A stretch of DNA of 64,000 bases, taken from Xestospongia bergquistia. Taxonomy: Eukaryota; Porifera; Demospongiae; Haplosclerida; Petrosiidae. Both the position numbers and the translations under genes were made by a program. Positions within the stretch are counted from its first letter, which is position 1, and each line of letters opens with the position of its first letter. Shown in pieces: positions 12,800-25,033 of this stretch. The notes under the pieces were generated by a model that saw only the letters and a list, made by a program, of their open reading frames with translations, searched no databases and had not been told where the DNA came from. The stretch spans positions 8,867,501 to 8,931,500 of the forward strand of contig OZ014411.1 of the NCBI GenBank assembly GCA_963965975.1, written 5' to 3'.

Positions 12800-14650
12800 C
12801 CCTTTACGCACATGGGCAAAATGAAGTCATTAATTGTCAAAGCCACGCATTTTTCAAGTATTAAACAGCTTGGGAAGAAGACATTTATATCAATGTAAAT
12901 GTCTATTTTGAAGTATCTGCTGATTGTCTTTTATCTGCACAAGTGTTCGTTAGACCTCTTATTGTGTTTAGATGTCTTACTTGTTGTTTACAAAGGTTAG
13001 TTATGTACTCACTCATCACATCAATCTATCTATATTACAAGTGACTTTTCTCCTTTTTTTCCTGAAATTCAGTGACTGTAACAGCTTTTGTGAGTATTTT
13101 AATATACTTTTACAAATACCTAATAGCTATAGAGCAATATCATATATACATATTTAAAGATTATTATAGTTTATAATTAATTAGTTCATGGTATCGTTCG
13201 AAACAAGTATCTACATGTTATGGGTTATTTGTGCATGTCCTACAGTAATATATTGTCATGTCTTCGTCCTTTTTTATGGTTATTACATACGAGACATCGT
13301 CTTCGTTTTATCGAACGTTCAACGTAGTGTCGTCCTTGAAAATGTTCGTCTGGTCTTGTGGGGTGCATCAGCTGTCTTCTGACATCTCCTACAACTAACC
13401 CATCATAAAGACTTAATACTATTTGTCGTCTGTAGTCAGCGTGTGTGAGAGGTTTGCTAACTGATATCTTGTACATGATGTACAAGTTTACAATGGCAAC
13501 TTCAAACAACCAGAACATGAGCTTCCTCCACCACTTGATACTACATCTTCCAAAGGAATAGTAGACAGCATGTTGGTCTGCTTTGTCCACTCCACCCATG
13601 CTTCGATTGTACTTGTGGATAAGAAGTGGTTTTGTTTTCGTTTCTCCGTGTCTTCCAGTTACAGTCGTTGTATGTACAGTTGATAGCATTAGGACTGTTT
13701 TATCTTTGTCTCTCCAACCTAAGACCAACTTCTTTCGGTTCCTCCAAGTCCTAGTTTCCCCTCTTCTTAGTTTCACTGTGTTATAATGGTACCAGTGTAT
13801 CCTGTATCTTTCTTTTCCAACTCATCTGCCAAAGGAACACTAGAGTAGAGCCTATCTGCATAAATGTGGTGACCTTTGCCAAAGTATTTTTTGGCAACAG
13901 TAACAACAACCTTGGCTAACAATGGGCTCTCATCTCCTGCCCAGTATAAGGAAGGATGTTACAAATATAACCAGTCTCACTATCAGCAAGTACAAATGCT
14001 TTTAGTCCCCATTTTGTGGGTTTTAGAGGACAGTATTGTATGAAACTAACTCGGCCCTTGAAGTCAATCATAGTTTCATCAATTGAGAGTTCATGGTTTG
14101 GATTGTATAAGCTTTGAAATCTAGCAAGGTGATCTAAGAGAGGACTAACTTTATCAATTCGATTTGTAGGCAGTACTTTCTCAGGTATATGAAGCATCCA
14201 GAATATTTCCTCAAATCTATTTCGAGAAAGGACATCATGAAAAAATGGTATGTAAGTTATGTAACATTCCCGAGATGTTTTCCAATAGCCTTCTCTCTCT
14301 GGGCAATGCAATATTCCCATGTTAATTATTATTGCCAAGACTGCTCTCATTCCATTGATGGTAACATGACTCCATTTCCTCTACCCTGAGTTCGGTTTGA
14401 GTGTTCCAGTCCGTTCCTTTTCATCAATAACCATCCTGGCATACTCATTTGTTCCATCCACAAGCATTTTCAACACTATGTCATCCATGAATAAACTGAA
14501 AACTCAAGTGGTGATGAGTTGGTTGACAAAGTCATCTTTGATCCTGGTTTCTCGGTGAAAGTACAAACCAATGATGGTAAATCAGTGCCCAAGTTCTTTA
14601 TTTCTGTCCATGGGTAAGAACGCATAAATGCGGTTTCAGCATATAAAGGG
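12800..14650 (-). mobile_element. piggyBac-like transposon, shortened and decayed
   Basis: The left end is TTAA (12796-12799) followed by CCCTTTACGCACATG. The right end reads GCATATAAAGGG followed by TTGA (14651-14654), one change from the expected TTAA. The transposase remnant runs on the minus strand almost to the right end, leaving no room for a normal 5' region, so the element probably suffered an internal deletion. The ends resemble those of the element at 16197-17108, so the two belong to one family. Confidence 0.8.
13164..14610 (-). pseudogene. piggyBac transposase pseudogene
   Basis: Cut-and-paste transposase of the DDE_Tnp_1_7 type, recognisable along its length but in several frames. 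In order on the minus strand: FTEKPGSKM and SSPLEF (about 14500-14600); FMDDIVLKMLVDGTNEYARM; a stop just before RKW; MRAVLAIIINMGIL; RNRFEEIF; ELSIDETMIDFKGR; PTKWGLKAFVLADSETGY; a frameshift near 13930; GKGHHIYADRLYSS; a frameshift near 13775; YNRSMGGVDKADQ; and a C-terminal Cys-rich part broken near 13255 (CLVC, then YYCRTC, then CFERYH). The three catalytic aspartates (SIDE, YADR, GVDKAD) are all still present. At least four lesions make it non-functional. Confidence 0.92.
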
Positions 14651-14699
14651 TTGAAAGAACAAATTTTGGTTCCTTATGGTAGCTCACGTGACCATGCTC
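14651..14699. other. Junction between two transposon remnants
   Basis: This is a short linker from the degraded piggyBac right end to the first recognisable Tigger residues. No Tigger terminal inverted repeat is visible here. Confidence 0.4.
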
Positions 14700-16119
14700 T
14701 CATTATTGAGAAAGGATAGCATCATGAAGTGGCATCAAACTATAAATTTACCAACTAAAATAGCTGTGATGAAAGCTGATGAAGCTGGGAATAGAGTAAA
14801 ACAGACATTGCTAAGTTCTTTGGTTTGCCTAAAAGCAGTGTCTATTATCATCAAGAACAAGAATAGACTTCATGAACTATACTTATGTTCAAAGTTTGAA
14901 CCTGGAAGGAAATGCTTGCACCTGGCTGCTCACAACGATTTAGAAGAACCTCTATTCTCTTGGTTTAGGCAAACTAGGAACATGAATGTGTCAATTTCTG
15001 GTCCTATTTTAAAACTGAAGGCCAAAGAATTGGCTATGAAATTAGGCCATGATTTTGCATGCAGTACTGGGTGATTTAAGAGGTTCAAGACCAGACATGG
15101 CATTGTTTTTTTCAAAGATAACTGGAGAAGAAGGATCAGTAAGTGATAAAATGATGAGTGAATGGAAGACTGACAAATTACTTTTACTAGTAGAGTTCAG
15201 TCCCAATGACATATTTAATACAGACAAGACTGGATTATTTTGGAAATGTTTTCCTGATAAAACCTTATCTATGAAGGGTAAGTGTACTGGTGGCAAGAGG
15301 AGCAAGGAAACAATAACTGTCCTTGTCTCTGCCAACATGCCAGGGAATGAAAAAATGCCTCTGCTAGTTATCAGAAAGTTTGCTAAACCTAGATGTTTTA
15401 AGAATGCTAAAAGTATCCCTGTACAGTATGAAGCAAACAGAAAGGCAAGGATGGTGACTGACCTTTTCTCTTCATGGCTGACTAAATTGGACAGCAAGTT
15501 TCACTGTGGTAACAGGAAGATTGCAATGGTAGTTGATAACTATCCAGCTCATCTGAATATCCAGTCAAAGCTAAAGGCTATAAAACTTATTCTTATCTCC
15601 AAATACCACATTAAAGAGTCAACCTTGTGATCAAGGGATAGTACAATTATACTACAGGAAGCATCTGTTCATGCAACTGTTAACTTCAATAGAAGCCAAG
15701 AAACCATTTGAATTCAACCTCATTGATGATCTGTACCTGCTTTGCTTATCCTGGAACAGTTTGTTCCAATCTACAATTTCTGGTTGTTATAAGCACTGTG
15801 GGTTGGTGGCTTCAAGTGAGACAGTGCTGGTTCTATGGATGACCCTGAAGATCATGGTTTTGAATTCATCAGTAACACTAAGAAAGATGAAACAAATGGT
15901 TTTTTAGCAAGGGTTAATCAGGATGTTAGCCTTCAAAATTACTTGGATGTGGATGAGCAGGCCATGACTTGGGAATTCATGTCTGATGATAACATAGTGG
16001 ACATTGTGGTGCAGCCAGCTGAATCAAGATCAGCAGTCTGTAAGGATGACATTGACACAGAAGAAGCAGGTTCCAATGTATCAGTGAAAGATGCACAGGA
16101 AGCAGTTCTTACTGTTTGA
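14700..16119 (+). pseudogene. Tigger/pogo transposase pseudogene
   Basis: A CENP-B/jerky-type transposase of the Tc1/mariner superfamily with its normal domain order. The N-terminal helix-turn-helix has two compensating frame changes: TDIAKFFGLPKSSV is in another frame from its neighbours. Then come the second DNA-binding domain (LFSWFRQTRNMNVSISGPIL, KELAMKLGHDFACSTGWFKR) and the DDE core (NDIFNTDKTGLFWK, KETITVLVSANM, KIAMVVDNYPAH, then KSQPCDQG in a shifted frame). An acidic C-terminal tail ends at 16119. The Asp residues at all three catalytic positions survive, but frame changes near 15060, 15600 and 15840 and a stop near 15907 disable it. No flanking TIRs were found, so it may be a fragment or an old copy. 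Confidence 0.92.
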
Positions 16120-16847
16120 AGTAGTTCGATACCCGTTAAATGGTCTATTAACAGCATATCACTAAATTTGGTACCTGTTCATAATTGTGTCCTTAACCCT
16201 TTTCGCGCATGCGCATAAAGCAAGTAATTACTGCCAACGAACGAGTATTTTCAGGGTTGGAGTGGTTGTGTTTCAGCTCTTGTATGATTCTCTAAACTGT
16301 CTCCTAGAAGTTTAGTTGTTTCAAGTTTGCTTCAATATGGAAACCTGGATGTTTTGTTCTTCTTATGATTGGTGTATTCATCGTCTACAAGGTAAGCATT
16401 ATGTTATAAATACGCACACATTGTAAATGATGTATAAAGCATCTTTCAAGAGTCCCCATGTTTCTTTATTTGAAATAGACTTAGATTATAGTAGGAATGA
16501 GTGGAATGTTTCTTATTTCTTCGTTGCAGTGTTTTTTTGCCTTGTAGTTCTAGTTCTTTGAGTGGGCGTGGCCTTCTGTTCTTTGAATGTACTTATATTG
16601 TGGTTGTAAAATAAAACAATTAGGCATTTTTGAGGATAGTGAAATAGGTGATCACTTGCTACAGTGTAAGGTTATTAGATGAACAAAAAGCTTCAGCCTT
16701 AGTATGTTGCTTTTGTCAGGAGCAAGACATGTGAAGCTTCTAGTAAGATGTATCATAATTACAAACCACAATTGCAAGACAATAGTTATACAATGCAATA
16801 CAACACAGTACAATACAATATATTGTAAAGTAATTTTTATCTTACCA

Positions 16848-16930
16848 TTCAATTGTTCTATTTCAGTCTCATCAACCACAACAATATTATCAGCTACTAC
16901 ATCAATTTCATCATCTATATATATATAGTT
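16848..16930 (-). pseudogene. Possible piggyBac transposase first-exon remnant
   Basis: The minus strand reads DEIDVVADNIVVVDETEIEQ followed by LNG and a GTAAG donor. An acidic N-terminus is usual for piggyBac transposases, and orientation matches the sister element. No downstream transposase exons remain inside this element. The start codon is uncertain because an AT repeat lies just upstream. Confidence 0.45.
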
Positions 16931-17070
16931 TTTTTGCTTTTATTGAAATAAATTATAATCAAAAATGTCATGTTCTATGAAATACTGAAGTTTCAAGGTA
17001 AATCGATCAACGTATGAGATGTTATATACACGAAACGCATAAATGTGTCGTCGGCGCTGGTGAACAATCA

Positions 17071-17098
17071 GCCACCGACGCATAAATGCGTCGGTGGC
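17071..17098. repeat. Perfect subterminal hairpin of the piggyBac-like element
   Basis: A 13-bp inverted repeat (GCCACCGACGCAT and its complement) is separated by two bases, 10 bp from the transposon's right end. A weaker relative (GCATAAATGCGG) lies at the right end of the 12800-14650 element. Subterminal repeats of this kind can be transposase binding sites; that role is inferred. Confidence 0.8.
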
Positions 17099-17112
17099 GC
17101 TGAAAGGGTTAA

Positions 17113-20100
17113 GGTATAAAAGGTAAGCTGGACACGCAGAATCCATATTTTCTAAACATGGTCAAAAGTCTCCACAGGCTTTATTAGCAAGTTTAAGCAG
17201 AGTGAACATTACTACAAGTCAGTTGTGTGCGTCTGGTGCTGGTAAGTTCATCCCTCCATACATCCTCTAAAAGGGAAATGACTGTTGTCTGGCACAATAT
17301 ATAGTGGTCTACTTGGGACTAGGTTCACTATATGTCATAAGAGATGGATGACTGAGGAGACATAGCTTCACATAAAAGACTATTTAAATTTGATTATCTT
17401 TTTTAAAAAAATATTTTGAAGTATCACCATAAATTTTGTACTAAAATGTAAAAAAATGAACATAGACTTAGAAAATGATACAAACTTTGAAAGACAATCC
17501 ATTTAAAAATTATATTGTATGAATAATCAAATTAATTGATATTGACCAAAGGTAATAGATTAAACCAAGTTGACTATATAGTATGGTCCCAACCCTTTTG
17601 CTTAGATAGCACATGCATAGTACTATTGTCTTTCCAACAAGCATTCATAGGGAAACCACTGTTTAGTTCTGAACAAACCACAATCTTTTTATATTGTACC
17701 ACATGCCACACACATAAATTAGCGTTAACAAAATCTTTTTCTGGTCAACAAACGTAAAAATCTATAGTAATCTCGTTCTTTGTTCTCTTCGTAAGGTTGT
17801 AAATAATTGACTAGTAATCTCGAATCAGTTATCTTGTTTTATTCCTGTCACATGATTGAGCATTATATATTGATACCAGTAGTGGAAAAGTATAGGAAAC
17901 TAAAAGGGAGAATTCAAAACCAGTATTTTACCTTTTATAGAATATCACCACCAGAAAGTTAGATAACAGAGAGCTTGAAAATCATCAATTCCGTCAAATA
18001 GTCATGACTCTATTGATAGTCATGCTGATATTAATGTTAGTTACTTGACAGTATATTTTAATGTCTTACTTATACAATTTAATTAAATTGTTCAGATAAA
18101 GTATGTCAATTTTTAGTGAGATAATGTCAGCATGATTAGAGTTTTGAATTAAATATCAAGTTTTAAGAGCTGTGTTAGCAACATTTTGATTAATAATTCA
18201 TATATCAGTCTATTGCAATATCAAAGACCATTGTTGAAAAGTGAGGGTGGGTGGGATTAGTGTGGTTGTTATATAGTACATGATTCTATTACTAGAACAT
18301 GTAAAAAGTGATACAAACACATACTTCCTTGATTCCATTAAGCGAAAAAATAAAAAAATAAATATATTCATCAAAATGCCATAGCTTCAAAAAGGAGGAA
18401 GGAGCATGCAACCATATTTTGTATAATCGAGCAAATATATAATATAAATTAATAGAATGCTTTTATGCACTTCTAACAGTCATGTTAATATCCATTGAAT
18501 ACAGTTACTCAATACCATTCCATGATAATTGGATATATAGTAGGAGTGCAGCTTCCAAATGATGGCAAATGGTTACAACTTTGCTGGTGATAGCTATTGA
18601 ATTTGTTTCCTAATTTTCACTTCTTTTTCTCCTACACCCGTGTTACAGGTTACAATCTTGGAATTAGTGGATTACGTTTCAAGGTTTAGGGTTGAGATGT
18701 TTAAAAAACACACCAGGCCAATTCTTTGCACTAAAAACTAATGGGCAGGCCATATACTAGAATATAAATATATGAAAAACATAGTAAACCATAGCAGCTT
18801 CGTCCTGACTACATTTAGAATGATCTAACAGGTTATTGGCTCAATGATTCAATTCAAAGAACCACAAACCCCATAAAATTGACCACTTATTTTAGACTTG
18901 TTCTCACAACAAACATCACAAAATAGTTAGAAAACCAGAGTCTTGTCATTGCAATCATTGCTGCAATAAAAGTCATCTCAAACTCTTCATTCTCTCTATA
19001 ATCTTTGTAGCCTTGCAGTAAAGGACTTGCAAATGTATCTGTTTATTGTGAATGTGTTTAAATAATGTGTAGAAAATTTATTAACATATTTAGAGTCGTG
19101 TGAATGTTGCAACAGTATTAAGAGGACACTTCTGATGACAAATCACAGTCTACAAGATTGTAGCTAAGCAGCAATGTTACAAGCCAATGTGCCAGAGAAC
19201 ATTCAAGAAACAACCAGTGACTGTTTTACATACTACCTCCTAATTCAGTAATAATATTCATGTTTAATGTGGTTGTTGCATGAATTTAGTTAAAGGATTA
19301 TGGAGTGAAGGTGCTAATAATCTTTAATATTTAAACAGTAACATCTAATAAATCAATTTCTAAAGTAGGACTATATGACTGAAAAAGTCAAACTACAGCT
19401 TTTAGAGTTGCCTAATCCCATTGTTTGCTATTGGTAACCCGTACAAGTGACCCACTTCTAGTTGTCCAGGTGAATGAACATCTTACTTTTGTATATACTG
19501 TAATTCAGTCTTAGTGACATGAATAGAAGCACAAAAGAACAGTCAGGTCATTGATGCACACTAATTCATGTTATTGTTAAAACATAATATGGTAAAATTA
19601 GAACCATTAAGTGAAAGACACTAATAGCGAGATACAAATAAGCTCAAAGTAATTTAAAAATTAAAGATATAATATAGAACTTGTTTCTCAGCTAATTTTC
19701 AGTCAATATTTAAGCTGATGCTCCATAACACAGCTGAAGGAATGCTTAGTCAGCACATACTAAACTTATAAGAATGCATGGGTTTATGTTGAGATATAAT
19801 GCTTAAACATATCAATAAGTACATGATTGAAGCACTTGCAGAGTATGTACTGCATACCATGTTACAGGAATGTATTCTTCATTCATATCTATTAGTAAGG
19901 TTGCAATATAAGATTAAAATCATAATCAATGCACATGTTTCTTATTTGGAAAAGGCCCATTAATTAGGTGAAAGTTTACTCAGCATGCAGTTGTTTTGAT
20001 AGCTTAATACAAGCAATTTCTCTTTAGTATTAAAAATGTTTGCCTTAACTAGTGCTTAGAGTGTTGTAAAAATAAAGGAACCCTAACTTGCAAGAGGTTT

Positions 20101-23100
20101 CCTGTTAATAGACAAACACTAGAGGTAAAGTGAATGCAGAGGCCATAATTTTCACACAAGGATAGGAATAACATTTTAGGTTTTATAGGAATAACATTTT
20201 AGGTTTTAATGACCATTAACCCTTTATCCAAAAAATATGTTAAGTCTAAAGTTAGTTGAAAATGTACTTCCTGGATACTGGAATTTGGCGACAAAGATTT
20301 CTAGGTGTTAAATATTTTTTTCTTTACAAAAGAATTAACCAAAGAAGCCTTTCTGTCAGCTAGAGTGTGATTTTAAAGAAATCACAAGACTATAAAAACA
20401 CTTTTGACTCTCAAATTTACCAAGGTTCGATAATATAATCTTTCTTCAAAAAAAATGTCCTGGGTTTCTGACTCGTAAATACCGCTGAAGCTAGAACTAC
20501 CATAGACAAACCTTATTACCAACTTTGAAAGCAATATCAATTAAAAGTAGATAGAGGAGCATTACCTTTATTATTGATTAATGTGAATTTGCATCAAGCT
20601 GAGTCAGTTGCACCTGTTTTATATAACTTAGAGCTTGTTGCCATAAAAGACTTTAATTTTTCATAGCCTAAAGCAAAGAAAAATAGCTCTCTAACTGTAT
20701 TCATACAACTATTCCCAAGGAAATCAATCACTTTGTAGGCAGTAATGGAGACAGTGAGCAAGCTAGTGAGAAAAGACCATGCTCTGAGCTTTTTGTAAAG
20801 TTCACTAGAAAATAGGCAATGAGCATTGACAAAGATGATGAAAATGTCACTTTGGACTCCTGTAAGCAATCTATGATCAAGTAATAATAATTTTTATTGA
20901 TAATTGTGCTTATAGGAATATTTTTCTATGAGAAATAAAGTATTACTGGGAATGAAGGTTATGTTGGAGTCAAGTGTGCAACATACAGGTATAAATGTGA
21001 TGTAGTCATCATATTGTATACCCATCAAACAGTGAATGTTGTCATTTATAGTATGTAGTAGTGCTTTATTCTCAGCTCAATTGGGTAACAATAATGGTAT
21101 CTGTATTGAACCTATGTCAGCTTGTACCGACACTTATATACCTAAGTGCAAGTTGTAAAAACCTCTCATTTTATTAAATAAAATCTTAAATACAGTATCT
21201 TAAAAACTAGTAACGTGACTAGAGGGGGAGTAGAGTTTTCAAATTATTTGCGTGAAAGTTTAGTTTATGGCGCCTTCTAAAATTTATTTTAATAGTTGAC
21301 AACCACGTTAATAGCTGTGTGGTAAAAATCAGCTAAGTAGCTTGTTTAAGATAAGTGTCAAAATGCAAAAGTTTAGCCTCTAAGGCTGTCCCAAGAGTAT
21401 TCAATTAACAAAACGCATAACTACAATACTTCAAATACTATATACATTGTAATTAAAACTTTTAGGATAAGTCCTAGTCACTGCACAGCAGTGAAATCAT
21501 CATGTGAGCACGCAAAGTTAACTATATCACAAAATAAGAGGACGTGATTGTAACTTACTAGCTAAATATGTGAAAGCTTATAGCATTAATAAAATTTGTG
21601 TCCATTATCCATTAACTCTTCTACAATAACATTAGGAACACCAGTACATTAGTCAACCATGTTCCTATATAATAAATATACATTTTACTAGGATGCTTGA
21701 CTATGCAGGATTGCCTGGTGCACTAAAAGGCTAGATTAAATAATAAATGTGGCTTTGATTTATGGTTTGTCTGGAATAATAAACTTTCACATTTGCAGCA
21801 TACTTTCTGCATACTTAACTTGTTAGTCTTTGATCTTTACCTTCACGATACATATATACATCTTTAAATTGCCTTAAATATGACTGCTTTTTGTCCTTAT
21901 TGCATTGCTATACGTTTGAGTAAAACGTTTTTGTTGCAAACATTCGGCTTTGCATACAATAGACCCTGGTTTCCAGCGAAGTGATTACCGCATTCCTTAG
22001 TGTAACTGAACCACGTGTGCACGCACGCACAAACACACACATAGGTGTTTAGCAAATAATCAGTAGGTATAGCTTACCAGGTAAAAAGTTGTATCTGCAA
22101 ATGAGATCATTCAATTACCATTGTAGGAAGGCAACATTTGACTAGAAAATACAATAAATGCAAAAATAAATATCAGTGAAATTGAATATAGTATCTAACA
22201 TACAAGAGTAGTTTTATGCTATGTTCGCACTCAAGAATTTCAATTATACAAAAGTCATTGAAGGGAGATGTATCCATTTTCATGTCACAGCTAACAAAGA
22301 ATAAAGCTGTAGAGTAGCAACCTTTTTCTTCAGCTCATGAAAATTAACCTACAATGAGCCTTAATTCATTTTTTTACTAGCAGTTTTAAAAATCTGATAT
22401 TCAAAAATGAATGGTGGTCATATTCATGAGCTTCTCGTGTGAATTCAATCATACTTACATGCACACTGAAGTTAAATTGTCAACACAAATGCCTGTAGAG
22501 CTCAAGTTGATCCATAGCAGTTTTCCCAAATGCATCTTTCCTTTTTTCTAGGTACAATAACCAAAGGAATAATAGAGGTTATAACTTGAAAGGATGAGAA
22601 AGAAAATATAGTCTACTAAGCTGATATTCTTATTTAAGGCTCCTAATTTGACCAATCCTTTCACAAGGTAAAAAGCAACTTAAGGCTAGAACTTAAATGT
22701 AGAAACTTACACAATATACGAACAGATGCATAGTTCCATATAGTGTCACCAGCTATCGCCTGTAAGATGAGATACAGTTAAGTTTGAACTTAAAAAACAA
22801 AATACAAATATGTATTAATTAATTCTACCAACAATTCACTGATTTCACTCACAATTAGATTATTTTTAGCTGAGATAAATCAAGAACTATCTGAGGACTA
22901 CAGTTGCGTTCATATGTAGCTCGCTGTTCTGTATTGCAATGAATAGGTGAGCGTATATAATCTTTTTGTGTGCACGCAATGTTTTTGGCGTCAAATTGTT
23001 GTTTCTTGAGTATTATGGTGAACAATGTCAATCCTGTCAGAAGATTGGAAGTGTTTCTGATATTTGAGAGAGCTCTGGAGCGATTGTATATCAGATGGTT

Positions 23101-23290
23101 AAGTTATTGGAAATTTTTAATCAAGTTTTCTAATAGTTTCTAAGTTTTCTCAAACTTTCATCACTTTGTCCTCATTTCTGCGTTGCCTGTTATTCTTCAA
23201 TCTCTTTCGTCTATTTTCAACATCTTGCTTAGTTCTCTGCCGTTGTCTTTCCGCTTTTGCTTTACACATGAATATATAAAAATATGATAG
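17113..23290. other. About 6.2 kb with no recognised gene
   Basis: Both strands were read for known protein motifs, RNA genes and terminal repeats, and nothing convincing was found. The longest open frame (20594-20869, minus, 91 codons) matches nothing I recognise. Small purine/pyrimidine and CA-rich stretches occur (for example around 22020), without clear structure. Confidence 0.5.
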
Positions 23291-23445
23291 GTCAGTCTCG
23301 TTCCCAGCCGGCCAGTGTCAAAACTCGTATGAGCATGCAGGCCTGGGCACGAGACTATTGCTCTCATCCGTATTATACAAATACATCATACTAATTAATT
23401 TACATGACTGAGTAATTTCAATGGAGAGCTGGAAACGAGACTAAC
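23291..23445. mobile_element. Short inverted-repeat (MITE-like) element
   Basis: The left arm GTCAGTCTCGTTCCCAGC (23291-23308) matches the reverse complement of the right arm GCTGGAAACGAGACTAAC (23428-23445) with a few mismatches. A third copy of the motif, inverted, lies inside at 23343-23356. The size of about 155 bp and the relatively GC-rich ends suit a miniature inverted-repeat element. No clear target duplication is visible. Confidence 0.55.
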
Positions 23446-24282
23446 AGACAGTTTCATGCAGCGACCACTCAGGCTCACCTCAGTAATGGAGAAATGACAA
23501 AAATCACAATTTTCAATTTTGACTAATAAGATAACAATGCCATCAAAGTAAACAGTAATACGCTAAACAATCTCTTTCATTGCCAACTGCATGAGTGGTT
23601 GGAGTGTAAAGCTTACTTCAAGTTCAAGAGTCTGAAAAGTATAAGTGCTTTTGAAGAAATTTCCAATGAATTTACCATAATGTGAAAAGATATACTTCAA
23701 AGAAGTTGGATTAAACTAATGTAGTTTGTTACTTAATTATATTTATACGCACACAGTAGCAGTGTCTTGTTGCAATGGCCCAGTTGTTCCATAAAAAGTA
23801 TTGGCAGAAAAAAATCTCACTCAAAACTAATAAAAACCTTTCAATTCTTTGTGGCACTTCTTTCTATGATAGTCCCTTTAGTATGACTCAGTTATAGATT
23901 AAGACCAGGTTTCTAAGTTTCATAGATAAAATTGAGCAAATGTTGAATTTGTTCATCTCTCCTCTGCTTCTGCCTCTGTTTTATATAGTTCACGATAACT
24001 CAACAGGACTAAACAGTTTGGACACCAAATTCACAGAGATGACACACTTAATTACGAAGCACGACCCTCTATATGTCTCGAGTTTAGCTAGCGTTTTAGC
24101 AATATACAATAAAAACATCTACGCGATTTCCCCGGTACAGAATGTAACATTTACCGACTTGGATGGGGAATTATTTAGTTAAACTAATTTCCCGTTTTAG
24201 TAGTGGAAATAAACTTTTTATACTTGATTTTCCTGCCACTTCAGTTTCAGAGAAGTCTTGTGATATTCTGCCGTACTTACCG
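23446..24282. other. No recognised gene
   Basis: An 80-codon plus-strand frame at 23940-24182 begins with a hydrophobic stretch and ends VTFTDLDGELFS. It has no family resemblance I recognise and is unsupported by a paralogous copy. Otherwise nothing is seen. Confidence 0.4.
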
Positions 24283-24650
24283 TACGTTGTGAGCTATTAC
24301 GACTCCGTTTAACAGCTGAGAGTTCAGGATAACACCCAGGTATTTGAAGGAGTAAACTCTTTCTAAGGGAGAGCTATTGAGATAAAGTATGGGAAAATCG
24401 AGGGAATTAGAGGATTTTTTACAGATAACCATTTATTGAGGGGTTAATGGTTAGGTGTTTGGAATGGAGCCAAGAGGATAGAAGATCTATACTGGATCGT
24501 ATTTGTGATGAGTCAGGAGTAACTTTGTAGGGACAAGATAGAAGGATGTCATCAGCATATAAAGTAATTGAGAATGTTTGGGAAGAGAAATAGAGGAGAT
24601 TTCATTTATGTACAGAATGAAGAATAGTGGGCCTAGAATGGATATGAGTA
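24283..24650 (-). pseudogene. LINE reverse-transcriptase fragment
   Basis: Reading the minus strand gives SILGPLFFILYINEI, then after a frame change YADDILLS (codons at about 24548-24559 for YADD), then SWLHSKHLTINP, another frame change, and SPLERVYSFKYLGVIL. These are reverse-transcriptase blocks of non-LTR retrotransposons (CR1/jockey-like): the G-x-x-LGPLLF motif, the catalytic YADD box, and the YLGV motif of the thumb. At least two frameshifts are present and both ends are missing. Its right end abuts the start of the segmental duplication at about 24655. Confidence 0.88.
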
Positions 24651-24801
24651 AAAAAATGAAGTAAATGTAGGCATGGGTATTTCAGTCCAATTCAAAGAAT
24701 GCAAACAGGAATGGCAATCCCATCATCCTACATAATAGCACAGGCACAAAATGTAACAACATCTATTACTGATATGATTTAACTGATTAAGATAGTTGCT
24801 G

Positions 24802-24804
<3 letters not shown>

Positions 24805-24848
<44 letters not shown>
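24805..24848. repeat. (AT)n microsatellite
   Basis: A run of about 44 bp of alternating A and T sits in the 3' flank of the fibrinogen-related gene. It is absent from the paralogous flank near 52020. Confidence 0.95.
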
Positions 24849-24856
<8 letters not shown>

Positions 24857-25033
24857 TGTATATATGTATTGACTTTAATGCTTTTACAATTTAATTTATC
24901 ATCAAATAACATGAATTAATATAATGTATGTATCATTACAGTACACAATACAATATTGTTGTAGTTGTAGAATGTATATATTATTTAGTCAACACAAAAG
25001 TCAATAACTTTGCTGATTGTGTAGCTAGTATCA

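Larger units (their letters stand above)
16197..17108 (-). mobile_element. Non-autonomous piggyBac-like element (912 bp)
   Basis: Exact TTAA copies flank it (16193-16196 and 17109-17112). The ends are CCCTTTTCGCGCATGCGC and GGTGGCGCTGAAAGGG. The left ~60 bp resemble the left end of the element at 12800. The right end carries a GC-rich hairpin. There is no transposase core, but a plausible first coding exon remains on the minus strand, so this looks like an internally deleted derivative of a piggyBac transposon. Confidence 0.88.

Noticed and set aside
15042-15497. Minus-strand 151-codon frame
   Set aside because: Antisense of the Tigger transposase core.
20216-20235. TTAA followed by CCCTTTAT as another piggyBac end
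   Set aside because: No matching opposite end or second TTAA copy was found; a similar lone match near 47333 was also discarded.
20594-20869. 91-codon minus-strand frame
   Set aside because: No known motif, no splice context and no paralogue; chance length in AT-rich DNA is possible.
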